DNA from: a virus
Strand: one strand, 5' to 3'
Length of the DNA: 37,195 nucleotides
Virus record (IMG/VR): IMGVR_UViG_3300025073_000108
Span: 1 to 37,195 of that record
This document shows positions 13,169 through 20,666 of this stretch, in pieces. Numbering within the stretch: the stretch's first letter is position 1; each line of letters opens with the position of its first letter. A program made the position numbers and the translations under genes. The notes under the pieces were generated by a model. That model was not told the origin of the DNA. It worked only from the letters and a program-made list of their open reading frames with translations, and made no database searches.

Positions 13169-13416
13169 ACCAAGAAGACCTAAAAGAGGTCAGAACATAC
13201 CTGACCGAAGATATCCAGCACGATCTAGCCGGTTACTATGCTGATAAAGAAAAGGGGCCTCACCTCTATCACGCTGACCTCGTAGAAATCTTTGAGACTG
13301 TCTTGCAAGAACGAGATGAACTTCTGCCGGTGAATTGCCGGTGGGAGTACAATATCTATGCGCGGGGGAAACAGAAGCTACTTTATGAGCTAGCTGGAAA
13401 GGAGTGTTGGGGATGA
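13165..13416 (+). CDS. Hypothetical protein, 83 aa
   Basis: ATG in the previous TGA. Helical, with DIQHDLAGYYADKEKGPHLYHADL and a C-terminal YARGKQKLLYELAGKEC. No family recognised. Its end contains AAAGGAG for the next start. Confidence 0.6.
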   Translation: MNQEDLKEVRTYLTEDIQHDLAGYYADKEKGPHLYHADLVEIFETVLQERDELLPVNCRWEYNIYARGKQKLLYELAGKECWG

Positions 13417-13907
13417 GTAGGCCAATTATCAAACACAGTGAGGACTATCTAGGCTCTGGGAGTGTCCCCGGACGTAAAGAGAGTTGGCCTACATTGAAAA
13501 GACGAAACATCTATAAAGTTCTCTCGTTGGGGAACGTGTTCCAAAGCCACTTCTTTGTCGATAATCTCCTTATAGAAATGGAGACGTACCGAGATGAAAT
13601 ACCTCCTGTGTTCAAACGAGACGGTTCTTACTACGACCGCTACTCCGGTGTTGCTTGGTTGGAATGGCAAGGGAGAGCTTGGTTGGAGAAGAGAAAGGAC
13701 GACTTCCTCTACTCCCTACAAATAGAGGATCACCGACCCCTCATGCCTAGAGAGATTGAGGCGATTAAAACACTCCTTCGCACCAATAGATGCCCTAAAA
13801 ATCTCCTCAAGTTGTACCAAACTGACTGTAGATGGAAGGAACTGAGAAACGTCAGAAGGAACACCAGATTGTTTATGATGAAGAATTTAAAGGAGTTAGG
13901 AACATGA
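13413..13907 (+). CDS. Hypothetical basic protein, 164 aa
   Basis: Start chosen at ATG 13413, which overlaps the previous TGA and follows AAAGGAGTGTTGGGG. The protein is basic and Arg/Lys/Tyr-rich, with helices in the C-terminal half (MPREIEAIKTLLRTNRCPKN). A nucleic-acid-binding role is possible from the charge only. ATGA overlap with the next gene. Confidence 0.65.
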   Translation: MSRPIIKHSEDYLGSGSVPGRKESWPTLKRRNIYKVLSLGNVFQSHFFVDNLLIEMETYRDEIPPVFKRDGSYYDRYSGVAWLEWQGRAWLEKRKDDFLYSLQIEDHRPLMPREIEAIKTLLRTNRCPKNLLKLYQTDCRWKELRNVRRNTRLFMMKNLKELGT

Positions 13908-14236
13908 CCAAAATAGCAGAGCTGGATTTGACACGGGGCTTGATCTATGACGAGGAGGGAGGAGAACGATTAGCTAAGGCTTTCGCCTTCTCGATTGAGA
14001 AAGGAATCCTCCCCCAACTCTTACGTATTATCAACCACTACAGTAAGGAGGAGGGGGATGGTTGCTACTTGAGGACGAGAATCCGCCCTTACGACCGCTC
14101 ACCCTATGACATGGTGTTCTTCTATGAGCAACTCCGGTTCGATCAGGTTGAAAAAGGCTGGGTGGAGATCTTTAACGGGGGTTGGAATTTACATGGGATA
14201 GATGGGGATAACCCCCAATGGAGCAGTAACACATAA
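13904..14236 (+). CDS. Hypothetical protein, 110 aa
   Basis: Start at ATG 13904, overlapping the previous TGA, with AAGGAGTTAGGAAC upstream. Mixed fold: a helix (ERLAKAFAFSIEKGILPQLLRII) and a C-terminal aromatic beta region (WVEIFNGGWNLHGIDGDNPQW). No family recognised. Confidence 0.65.
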   Translation: MTKIAELDLTRGLIYDEEGGERLAKAFAFSIEKGILPQLLRIINHYSKEEGDGCYLRTRIRPYDRSPYDMVFFYEQLRFDQVEKGWVEIFNGGWNLHGIDGDNPQWSSNT

Positions 14237-14250
14237 GGAAGGAGAGTTGA

Positions 14251-14577
14251 GTGACAGTCAAGAATAAAGGTGCCTTACTGGATTGGAAGAAGATCCGGGA
14301 ACGGTTAGATTTTGAACCTGTCCAAGAAGATGAGTTCGGGAATAAGGTAAAGTGTTTATTCATCGGAACGGTGATGAACCTGACGCCCAGTGGGAAATAC
14401 TACGCTCTCTTTACCTCCAATCAAACTGAGAAGGATGTAAGGGAGGATCAGAAATGGTGGGAGAAACAAGAGAGGCAGGCTAGTCGGTACGGACTCTCAA
14501 TTGATACCAATCCGGGATGTCCGACTGATGTTCTAGCGGTATTGCGTTTGAATGTAGAGGAGGAAGATGATGACTGA
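14251..14577 (+). CDS. Hypothetical protein, 108 aa
   Basis: GTG start behind AAGGAAGGAGAGTTGA. N-terminal KKIRERLDFEPVQEDEFGNKV, then VKCLFIGTVMNLTPSGKYYALF and a charged WWEKQERQASRYGL helix. The pattern of a gene-expression-size phage protein of unknown role. The C-terminus is acidic (VEEEDDD). Overlaps the next gene by 8-11 nt. Confidence 0.65.
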   Translation: MTVKNKGALLDWKKIRERLDFEPVQEDEFGNKVKCLFIGTVMNLTPSGKYYALFTSNQTEKDVREDQKWWEKQERQASRYGLSIDTNPGCPTDVLAVLRLNVEEEDDD

Positions 14578-14908
14578 TTGGTTTTTAATCATATCCATCG
14601 GAGAAGGAGGTAGTATCCGACACGTCGAACTTTTCGATTCTTTGAGCGAAGCCCAGACTGCCTCTAAGAAACACCACGCTCAAATATTTGGCTTCGATTA
14701 CCGTGGGGTAGGAAAGCCGGTCAGATTGTCTCATCAGTTTCGAGAACCTTGCCCTGGTTGTGGGATTCCGGTAGAGCTGGAGGATTATAGCCCCGTTGCT
14801 GACTGTGACAAGTACGACGCTACGCTCTGCGACACCTGCTACGATCGGAAGAGTCGAGGATTCAATTGGATGACCAAGGAGAAAGATGATGAGAAACCTA
14901 CTGCCTGA
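14567..14908 (+). CDS. Zinc-ribbon protein, 113 aa
   Basis: Two adjacent ATGs (14567, 14570) behind TAGAGGAGGAAG. The second half has CPGCG and CDTCYDRK, two CxxC pairs about 30 residues apart, forming a probable zinc ribbon. The first half is a small alpha/beta unit (SIGEGGSIRHVELFDSLSEAQ). A DNA- or protein-binding adaptor is likely; partner unknown. Overlaps the next gene by about 20 nt. Confidence 0.65.
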   Translation: MMTDWFLIISIGEGGSIRHVELFDSLSEAQTASKKHHAQIFGFDYRGVGKPVRLSHQFREPCPGCGIPVELEDYSPVADCDKYDATLCDTCYDRKSRGFNWMTKEKDDEKPTA

Positions 14909-15143
14909 GCTGTTTAGTTTCAATCTATATAAGTTCTCCGACGAGGTTCGTCTTTTAGATCAGTTAGGTTTAGAACAATTCAAAGTCAAAGACGACCCGT
15001 TCTTACACTCCGTTACCTACAGAATCCCGGAGACGGCCATGAAGAAATTGATGGTTCATTTGCGATCTTCCCGCCTCAAATGGAAACAGGAATTTCTTAG
15101 AGGTATTGAAGAAAGGCTTGGGGGAGAAGAAGAGGATGAGTAA
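14886..15143 (+). CDS. Hypothetical protein, 85 aa
   Basis: ATG 14886 or 14889 behind AAGGAGAAAGATG. Helical; PETAMKKLMVHLRSSRLKWKQ is basic, the end is acidic (GGEEEDE). No family recognised. Overlaps the next gene by 8 nt. Confidence 0.6.
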   Translation: MMRNLLPELFSFNLYKFSDEVRLLDQLGLEQFKVKDDPFLHSVTYRIPETAMKKLMVHLRSSRLKWKQEFLRGIEERLGGEEEDE

Positions 15144-15456
15144 ACACACTTCTGAATCTATCTCTTATCTCTATGGAGATGAGTTGGATGAGGCTGTTAA
15201 GGAACTGGCTCCGGCTGAGGGCTATACGATGAAACCCAACCGATCCGACTGGGAGCTATTAGCTTACTGTGTCAACGAGGGAATAGATTCTCATTTGGAA
15301 GGCTTTACCAAAAGTAGCTTTGATAATCCTACTGGAGAAGTCCTGATTCACCCAGAAGAGTTACATATCTTAGTCAGGAGACTGAGTGAACTATCAGAAG
15401 GGGCTGGGAACTTTAAGGATTGTATCTTGGAGACATTAGTTAAGGAGGAAGAATGA
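15136..15456 (+). CDS. Hypothetical protein, 106 aa
   Basis: Start chosen at ATG 15136 behind GGGGGAGAAGAGG. Acidic and helical, with DSHLEGFTKSSFDNPTGEVL and a C-terminal LHILVRRLSELSEG helix. Unknown function. ATGA overlap with the next gene. Confidence 0.6.
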   Translation: MSKHTSESISYLYGDELDEAVKELAPAEGYTMKPNRSDWELLAYCVNEGIDSHLEGFTKSSFDNPTGEVLIHPEELHILVRRLSELSEGAGNFKDCILETLVKEEE

Positions 15457-16031
15457 GCACAGAAATTCAAACAATCCCACAAAACCTATTAGACTTGGCT
15501 GACGCCCTGGAGATGAACTTACGAGGTAGTCACAACCCCGGTAACTATGTCCTCTATGACAAAGAAGGGTTTAAGCTCTTTTTTACTACCAGTTATAACA
15601 AGAGAGAACACTGGCAAGTCTCAGTACTCTGGCAGGACGAAAATGGCGAATACATCTATCACAACTGCACAGGACTGGTAGCCGAGACCTACATCTTGAA
15701 AACTAAGGCGGCGGCACAGATGGCGAGCCAGATCAAGCGGACTCTCTTCCCTATGCGAACTTTCTTCTTGGAGCAGCTAGAATCCCATAGAAAAGAAAAG
15801 AAGAGAAAGGAGGGGGCACAACAGATCACGCAGACCCTGGCACGTCTCTACGGGGGCTCTGTTTCCAAGTACGGGGAGGGAGATAAGTTTCACGGAATGG
15901 CAGGAGAAATCCGCTACGAGGTTCAGATATCGGGAGATGGGGCTTACAAAGTTGAGTTAAGATATCTCCCCATTCCTTTGTTACGGCAGGTTTTGGATCT
16001 TGTAAAGGAGGAAAGTCATGTCAAAATTTAA
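15453..16031 (+). CDS. Hypothetical protein, 192 aa
   Basis: ATG overlaps the previous TGA with AAGGAGGAAGA upstream. Two halves: an alpha/beta part with FKLFFTTSYNKREHWQVSVLW, a basic linker around 118 (HRKEKKRKEGAQQ), and a second part with a similar strand order (GEIRYEVQISGDGAYKVELRY), possibly an internal duplication. Unknown function. Its end has AAAGGAGG for the next gene. Confidence 0.65.
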   Translation: MSTEIQTIPQNLLDLADALEMNLRGSHNPGNYVLYDKEGFKLFFTTSYNKREHWQVSVLWQDENGEYIYHNCTGLVAETYILKTKAAAQMASQIKRTLFPMRTFFLEQLESHRKEKKRKEGAQQITQTLARLYGGSVSKYGEGDKFHGMAGEIRYEVQISGDGAYKVELRYLPIPLLRQVLDLVKEESHVKI

Positions 16032-16335
16032 TGAATTTATTCAGGGTAAGGAGAAGGAGTACGGGGAAAGATTTGATCCCTCAGAGCTGGCTCCTCAGTT
16101 TATCCCTTTCTTTGATAGCGGAAAGAAGATCCGCGTCATGTTTAGGGGAGGGGAGGAGTTAACTGGCACGGTAGGCGTCTCTACCGGGTGGAGACCCGTC
16201 TTTCTTCTCATGCGGAGAACCAATAGTATCGGGTCTCTTCATGTCTTGAAGAGAGATACCATTATCACAGGGGTTTTGAGCGGCGGGAAAAACTACAGTG
16301 ATTATTTAGGATTGAAAGGAGAGCTAGCGAGATGA
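16018..16335 (+). CDS. Hypothetical protein, 105 aa, beta-rich
   Basis: ATG 16018 behind AAAGGAGGAAAGTC. The centre (KKIRVMFRGGEELTGTVGVSTGWRPVFLLMRR) resembles the strand-turn-strand of Sm- or SH3-like small barrels. An RNA- or protein-binding barrel is possible, unproven. ATGA overlap with the next gene. Confidence 0.6.
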   Translation: MSKFNEFIQGKEKEYGERFDPSELAPQFIPFFDSGKKIRVMFRGGEELTGTVGVSTGWRPVFLLMRRTNSIGSLHVLKRDTIITGVLSGGKNYSDYLGLKGELAR

Positions 16336-16571
16336 AGATTATTTTTGTCAAGACGGGGGAACACCGGATTCCCAAGTGCGGGGAATGGATTTTCAATTCA
16401 GGAACAGCTAACCTTATTTGTAAAGACAACCAAACTGATCGTCATCACGACATTGTTATGATCCTAAAAGTTGATGACGACTCCCCAATCTTGGCGGGGA
16501 GCCTGACTGAAATCCTGAGTAAAGATGCGGATCTTGTACAAAATCTGGAATATTCTCTCATTTTAAACTAA
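16332..16571 (+). CDS. Hypothetical protein, 79 aa
   Basis: ATG in the previous TGA, with AAAGGAGAGCTAGCG upstream. Beta-rich (MKIIFVKTGEHRIPKCGEW) with two Cys residues. No family recognised. Confidence 0.6.
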   Translation: MKIIFVKTGEHRIPKCGEWIFNSGTANLICKDNQTDRHHDIVMILKVDDDSPILAGSLTEILSKDADLVQNLEYSLILN

Positions 16572-16586
16572 GAAAGGAGGATTAAA

Positions 16587-16805
16587 ATGACACTTTGGAA
16601 AATAACCACACTTGAAGAAGGTGATTACGACGAGTACGATTCCTTTGTCGTTCGGGCTCCCAATGAGACCGAAGCGCGAGAACTTGCGGCGGTCGTCGGC
16701 TCACAAAATTATGATAGGTGGAGAGATCCAACTAGGTCAAGCTGCGTCGAACTAGACCAAAATGGACGGGCTGAAGTAATTATCGGTAGCTTCAATGCAG
16801 GCTAA
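16587..16805 (+). CDS. Hypothetical protein, 72 aa
   Basis: ATG behind AAAGGAGGATTAAA. MTLWKITTLEEGDYDEYDSFVVRAPNETEARELAAVV: two strands and a helix in the common pattern of small phage proteins that begin with a strand, then xVxApNExEARxLA. I recall this motif from unassigned phage genes. Role unknown. Confidence 0.65.
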   Translation: MTLWKITTLEEGDYDEYDSFVVRAPNETEARELAAVVGSQNYDRWRDPTRSSCVELDQNGRAEVIIGSFNAG

Positions 16806-16816
16806 AGAGGCTAAAT

Positions 16817-17071
16817 ATGGAACATGACCTAATAACCAAGGATACCCACGCGAAATATAACTTAAAGTTACTTGGGGAGGCGAACAGTCTATACTATGTT
16901 GGGGCTTGGTGGCGGGAGAAGGACACCAGAGGAAATAAAGAGGAGAGCTTAAAATATTTGAAACTCTATTATCCTTACCAGACGGAGGAGGTCTTATTGA
17001 GGGCATTAGAAACCGTCATCGCTCATCCGCCTGACTGGTTTCGTCAACCCAATACTAAAGAAAGGAAGTAA
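16817..17071 (+). CDS. Hypothetical protein, 84 aa
   Basis: ATG 16817; the upstream AAAGAGG is a modest site. Helical, with YYVGAWWREKDTRGNKEE and LLRALETVIAHPPDWF. No family recognised. Followed by AAAGAAAGGAAG and the repeat-protein gene. Confidence 0.6.
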   Translation: MEHDLITKDTHAKYNLKLLGEANSLYYVGAWWREKDTRGNKEESLKYLKLYYPYQTEEVLLRALETVIAHPPDWFRQPNTKERK

Positions 17072-17079
17072 AGATTAAA

Positions 17080-17733
17080 ATGTACTTTAAACTATTAGGC
17101 AGGGATGGAAAGTCCTGTAATGGAGGGAACTTTCAATACGATCTTCCCAAACGGAGGAAGGACGGAACCTGGAAACCGGGGGAGTGGACGCCAAAAATAG
17201 AAGTGATAGAACCATGTAAATCTGGTTGGCATGGCTGTGAATTGAAAGACGCCCTGACATGGGCAAACCACTCCATGTATCTCTTGGAGTACAAAGGAGA
17301 ACTTATAGATCACGGAGATAAGTTTGTCTTTCAGCAGATCCGCCTGATCCGCTCTGTAGAAGAATGGAACCCTAAGAACCTGAGACTCTTCGCCGCCGAT
17401 TGCGCTGAACGGGTTATTGCGATCTATGAAAAAGAATACCCTGAAGATCAACGGCCCCGCTTAGCGATTCAAGCAGCCCAGAAGTTCGCCCATGGTGAAA
17501 TTACCCAAGAAGAATTGAACGCTGCTGGGGATGCTGCTTGGGATGCTGCTTGGGATGCTGCTAGGACTGCTGCTGGGGCTGCTGCTTGGGATGCTGCTGG
17601 GGCTGCTGCTAGGACTGCTGCTGGGGCTGCTGCTTGGGATGCTGCTTGGGATGCTGCTGGGGATGCTGCTGGGGCTGCTGAGCAAGAATGGCAAATCTCC
17701 CGCCTCAAGTTTTATTTAAAGTTGAAGGATTAG
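17080..17733 (+). CDS. Ala-rich tetrapeptide-repeat protein, 217 aa
   Basis: ATG with AAAGGAAGTAAAGATTAAA upstream. Residues 1-145 form a globular part with CKSGWHGCELKDALTW (about 47-62) and a helical ERVIAIYEKEYPE region. Residues 148-199 are 13 tetrapeptides A-A-[W/G/R]-[D/A/T], for example AAWD and AARTAAGA, ending in a short charged tail (EQEWQISRLKFYLKL). The repeats are exact 12-nt DNA units. Similar proteins with a GWH-type head and an Ala-Trp-Asp repeat tail occur in phages and bacteria; I cannot give a firm family name or function. The repeat would be one long helix with period 4. It precedes the MoxR gene by 3 nt. Confidence 0.8.
   Translation: MYFKLLGRDGKSCNGGNFQYDLPKRRKDGTWKPGEWTPKIEVIEPCKSGWHGCELKDALTWANHSMYLLEYKGELIDHGDKFVFQQIRLIRSVEEWNPKNLRLFAADCAERVIAIYEKEYPEDQRPRLAIQAAQKFAHGEITQEELNAAGDAAWDAAWDAARTAAGAAAWDAAGAAARTAAGAAAWDAAWDAAGDAAGAAEQEWQISRLKFYLKLKD
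17521..17676 (+). repeat. Thirteen in-frame 12-nt tandem repeats
   Basis: Every unit starts GCTGCT; only positions 7, 10 and 11 vary, giving four unit types: TGGGAT, GGGGAT, GGGGCT and AGGACT. Encoded pairs in order are GD WD WD RT GA WD GA RT GA WD WD GD GA. Because the unit is 12 nt, loss or gain of units never shifts the frame, and all six frames stay open, which explains the spurious Leu/Gly and Ser/Pro ORFs here. Confidence 0.95.
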
Positions 17734-17736
17734 AGA

Positions 17737-18906
17737 ATGTCAAATTTAATTGCTATAGAGAAAGAGGACAACATGACGACAAGCAGCCCAGGAGAATTAG
17801 AGAAACTCCAACTATTGGCAGTAGAAACCCACCTCAACTCCCAAGTCGTGGAACGGGAAGAGGAGATCCGAGGGCTACTTCTTTCTTTACTCGCCAAGCA
17901 ACATGTCCTTCTCCTTGGCCCGCCAGGTACGGGAAAGAGCCTGACCGCAAATTTATTAACCCAATCGGTTACAGATTCTAACCTGTTTGAAATCCTCATG
18001 ACCCGCTTTACCAAGCCCGAAGAGGTCTTTGGACCTCCTTCCCTACCCGATCTCAAGGCCGGAAAGTACGCTTTTATCAAGGAGGGGACGATTCGCGAAT
18101 CGCAAATCGCGTTCCTCGATGAGATCTTCAAGGCCAACTCGGCCATTCTAAACTCGCTCTTGAAGATCGTCAATGAAAGGGTCTTCCACAACGGGAGTTG
18201 CGGGGCGGAGAAGGTGCCTCTGATGTCCCTGATCGGAGCAAGCAACGAGCTACCACAGGGGGAGGATTTGTCGGCCCTCTTTGACCGTTTTATGTGTAAG
18301 TATCTGGTCAAGCCGGTACAAGATCAGAACAATATCAGGAGAATGCTCCATTCCACTCCTCAGGTCGGTCCGACCATATACCTGTCTTCTTTGGAGACGC
18401 TACAAAAGCAGACCAATCAGGTCAAGACGGATACCTATCTGGATCAGCATCTTCATCTTCTCCTAAAACTACGGGGGGAGGGATTCAATATCTCTGACCG
18501 AAAGGCTAGGGAATCTCTTTCCCTTCTGAAAGCGTCGGCAGTCCTGGCGGGACGAAATCATGTCATCTTGGAAGATGCTCGAATTCTCGCCCACGTCTAC
18601 TGGCAGGAACCTGACCAAGTTAAGAAATTGAAGTCCTTGATCTGGGAGTTTATCAATCCGCATGATAAATATGCTCTAGAGCAGTACGACGCCGCAACTG
18701 AAATCTTCCAGAGGGCTACCAATCCGACAGATGACGGCAAGGTCTCGGTCGAAGAGTCTTTCAACTCGATTAGGACAATCCAGATCGAGCTGAAACAGAG
18801 AATCAGTAGTCTAACCCCGGAACAGAATCGAAAACTTGTAGAGGTTTCTGACAAGATTCAACTCTACCGGGAGGAGTTAGTCCAGTTTATGCTGGGGAGA
18901 AAATAG
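17737..18906 (+). CDS. MoxR/RavA-type AAA+ ATPase
   Basis: A 389-aa protein with Walker A GPPGTGKS (residues 61-68), Walker B IAFLDEIFKAN (124-134), sensor-1 Asn170 in GASNELP and Arg-rich FDRF (Arg184), the hallmarks of MoxR ATPases. They assemble hexamers and usually work with a VWA-domain protein as chaperones for protein complexes. A VWA protein is encoded at 20659, five genes on, so RavA-ViaA-like pairing is likely. The start may be ATG 17737 (used here) or ATG 17773, which has GAAAGAGGACAAC upstream. A C-terminal 100-aa helical region follows the AAA core. It directly abuts the methyltransferase gene. Confidence 0.9.
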   Translation: MSNLIAIEKEDNMTTSSPGELEKLQLLAVETHLNSQVVEREEEIRGLLLSLLAKQHVLLLGPPGTGKSLTANLLTQSVTDSNLFEILMTRFTKPEEVFGPPSLPDLKAGKYAFIKEGTIRESQIAFLDEIFKANSAILNSLLKIVNERVFHNGSCGAEKVPLMSLIGASNELPQGEDLSALFDRFMCKYLVKPVQDQNNIRRMLHSTPQVGPTIYLSSLETLQKQTNQVKTDTYLDQHLHLLLKLRGEGFNISDRKARESLSLLKASAVLAGRNHVILEDARILAHVYWQEPDQVKKLKSLIWEFINPHDKYALEQYDAATEIFQRATNPTDDGKVSVEESFNSIRTIQIELKQRISSLTPEQNRKLVEVSDKIQLYREELVQFMLGRK

Positions 18907-19404
18907 ATGCGGGGCTACTGCGGAGTTGGGCTAGTCAATCCCAAACACGAGGTCAATGTCGGCCATGTTCTACGAGCAGCGGGATGCTTCCAAATCCAGT
19001 GGGTTGCTGCAACAGGAAAACGGTATAAGCGGTCAGCCACTGACACCATGTCCGCCTATCGGCACATCCCCCTGCTATCGGGAATAGATGATCTTAAAAA
19101 GATTATTCCCTTTGACTGCATACCAGTCGCAGTGGACCTCGTAGAGGGAGCAAAAAGTGTACATAATTATGTGCATCCTGAACGCGCCTTTTATATCTTT
19201 GGACCGGAAGACGGGACACTCGGAAAGGAGGTACTGTCCTGGTGCCGGGATGTCATTTATATTCCAACGAGGGGCTGCCTTAATTTATCAGCGGCAGTCT
19301 CAATCATACTCTATGACCGGCAGCAAAAACAGGCGGGGGCCGAGTCCAGAGAAAAGTACTTCTTTAAGGAAGAAAAAATCACAAGAAGGGGAGGGTACAG
19401 GTGA
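18907..19404 (+). CDS. SpoU (TrmH/TrmL-like) RNA 2'-O-methyltransferase
   Basis: A 165-aa protein with the SPOUT motifs: NVGHVLRAAG (residues 17-26), FGPEDG (98-103) and the trefoil-knot motif RGCLNLSAAVSIILYD (122-137). Known family members transfer a methyl from SAM to ribose 2'-OH of tRNA or rRNA; the short, single-domain size matches TrmL (wobble base of tRNA-Leu) rather than longer rRNA enzymes. It starts with no gap after the MoxR stop (TAGATG). An RNA-modifying gene inside a AAA/VWA operon on an accessory element is unusual. Substrate not determinable from sequence. Confidence 0.88.
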   Translation: MRGYCGVGLVNPKHEVNVGHVLRAAGCFQIQWVAATGKRYKRSATDTMSAYRHIPLLSGIDDLKKIIPFDCIPVAVDLVEGAKSVHNYVHPERAFYIFGPEDGTLGKEVLSWCRDVIYIPTRGCLNLSAAVSIILYDRQQKQAGAESREKYFFKEEKITRRGGYR

Positions 19405-19574
19405 GCAGCTATAATCTATTTTCTATCGGGGAAATAATTGCCATTGTTCTCATTCTGGCCCTTGGCACAATCATAACACTCAGCTACGGCTGTAGTTGCA
19501 GGACTATCTATCAAGTGGATTATCAACTGTACGGAGATTTTCAGCCGGAGGAAGGATGGGTAGAATGTCGATAA
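19401..19574 (+). CDS. Small single-pass membrane protein, 57 aa
   Basis: GTG 19401 overlaps the TGA of the methyltransferase; GGGGAGGGTACAG lies upstream. A hydrophobic helix (EIIAIVLILALGTIITLSY, residues 11-29) is followed by a Cys pair (CSC) and an acidic soluble tail. Fits a small inner-membrane protein. Its end overlaps the next start. Function unknown. Confidence 0.55.
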   Translation: MSSYNLFSIGEIIAIVLILALGTIITLSYGCSCRTIYQVDYQLYGDFQPEEGWVECR

Positions 19575-19804
19575 AATTATTCAAAACGGTGGTGATGGTT
19601 CGGGTAGAACTAGAGCTATCTGGCCCCACCAAATATGATGTCAACGAGTATGCCAAGAATCTCGTGCTAACCTCACTTCTCTATAAACTATCAGAGGCAA
19701 AGGCAGATATTTTAGCGGTATGTTCAGAGGAGATCAAATTAGAAGATGCGAAAGGAAGACTATCAAGCGGAGAGAAGTCTCATGTTGGAGAGGACAAAAT
19801 TTAA
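19565..19804 (+). CDS. Hypothetical protein, 79 aa
   Basis: Start chosen at ATG 19565, about 8 nt after GGAGGAAGG; ATG 19556 is possible. Strand-rich start (IKLFKTVVMVRVELELSG), then a helix (NEYAKNLVLTSLLYKLSE). No family recognised. Followed by CCGGAGG and a micro-ORF. Confidence 0.6.
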   Translation: MSIKLFKTVVMVRVELELSGPTKYDVNEYAKNLVLTSLLYKLSEAKADILAVCSEEIKLEDAKGRLSSGEKSHVGEDKI

Positions 19805-19818
19805 CCGGAGGCACGGCT

Positions 19819-19863
19819 ATGTCAAAGCTCTTAGGTTTGTCCAACGAAGTCTGCTCCTGCTGA
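19819..19863 (+). CDS. Possible 14-codon leader peptide
   Basis: ATG 19819 has ACCGGAGGCACGGCT upstream, a good site, and reads 14 codons (ending EVCSC) to TGA. A further site, GGAAGGAGGGCGAGGCCCC, then serves the next gene. The good site with no longer ORF suggests translation; it could couple to or attenuate the gene at 19897. Confidence 0.35.
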   Translation: MSKLLGLSNEVCSC

Positions 19864-19896
19864 GATCCGACTATTACGGAAGGAGGGCGAGGCCCC

Positions 19897-20208
19897 ATGA
19901 CAAACGAAGAATATAAAAAGTTACAGGAAGCGGGGAGAAAAGAGGTAGAGGACCGGGCTAGGGCCATAGGGGAATCCAGAGTCCTCCTTTTAAGAAGGCT
20001 GAAAGAGGCCCGGCTAGTTCTAAATACGCCGGGAAGAGAGGGATTCCAGAAACTAATATTCGATTTTGCAAATAAACGACTCATTTCGGACGATGGTACT
20101 CTAGCCTTACAGTGGCTGGTTAGACGCTTTCCAAATGAGCCAGTAGGCTATGAAAACCAACAGACCAGCACTGGAGTGGTCATTCTAGCGGCAATCAAAG
20201 GGCCGTAG
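19897..20208 (+). CDS. Hypothetical protein, 103 aa
   Basis: ATG with GAAGGAGGGCGAGG upstream. Helical N-terminal half (KKLQEAGRKEVEDRARAIGE), then LIFDFANKRLISDDGTLALQWL. Its stop lies in the left arm of the 15-bp inverted repeat at 20205-20250. No family recognised. Confidence 0.6.
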   Translation: MTNEEYKKLQEAGRKEVEDRARAIGESRVLLLRRLKEARLVLNTPGREGFQKLIFDFANKRLISDDGTLALQWLVRRFPNEPVGYENQQTSTGVVILAAIKGP

Positions 20209-20250
20209 CAAAACGTCGGCATATATTTATAATTACCGACGTTTTGCTAC
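20205..20250. promoter_or_regulatory. 15-bp perfect inverted repeat around a TATAAT box
   Basis: GTAGCAAAACGTCGG (20205-20219) and CCGACGTTTTGCTAC (20236-20250) are exact complements, separated by a 16-nt AT-rich stretch that contains TATAAT (20228-20233). No T-run follows, so it is not a normal terminator. It could be an operator over an internal promoter for the genes from 20277, a recombination site, or a long RNA hairpin. The -35 position (20205-20210) is poor. Confidence 0.6.
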
Positions 20251-20276
20251 AAAGTACTAGAAAGGAAAGAGAAACA

Positions 20277-20666
20277 ATGAGTAAAATAACCATTGAGAAT
20301 GCAAGGATCAAATCTACAACACTAGGGGAAGCGGCAACTGACCGGGGCATGTTTAGCTACTGGCTCCATATCGAATGGGAGAGGAGCGGCTGTAGCTTTG
20401 GCGGTAAGGTACTGGACGAGAGACAATTCCCCGGACAGGAGTGTAAAGACTACACCCGAATTGGTACAGCCTACGGGATGACCCACTTGATGAGGATTCT
20501 GGAAACGCTGGAAGTCCGGAAATGGGAGGATCTCCCCGGTACTTACCTACGCATCAAGTCGGAGGGACTGGGAGGAGGGATTACAGCTATTGGGCATATC
20601 ATCAAAGATCAATGGTTTGATCCCAATGCTCTGAAATTCTTGTTAAAGGAGAAGGGGGATGGATGA
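20277..20666 (+). CDS. Phage protein of unknown function, 129 aa
   Basis: Start at ATG 20277 behind GAAAGGAAAGAGAAACA. The pattern IENARIKSTTLGEAATDRGMF, a Gly-rich CSFGGKVLD centre, GTAYGMTHLMRILETL and WFDP near the end matches a family common in phages and prophages (I recall the GTAYGME...GK-VR core). Its role is not established. It sits 8 nt into the VWA gene by overlap. Probably a soluble alpha/beta protein. Confidence 0.7.
   Translation: MSKITIENARIKSTTLGEAATDRGMFSYWLHIEWERSGCSFGGKVLDERQFPGQECKDYTRIGTAYGMTHLMRILETLEVRKWEDLPGTYLRIKSEGLGGGITAIGHIIKDQWFDPNALKFLLKEKGDG

Noticed and set aside
17521-17676. CRISPR array or diversity-generating repeat
   Set aside because: Units are contiguous with no spacers, they are in frame, and no reverse transcriptase or cas gene is near.
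17461-17708. Ser/Pro- and Ala-rich ORFs on the minus strand and a Leu/Gly ORF on the + strand
   Set aside because: They exist only because the 12-nt repeat keeps all frames open; the frame with the globular N-terminal domain is the real one.
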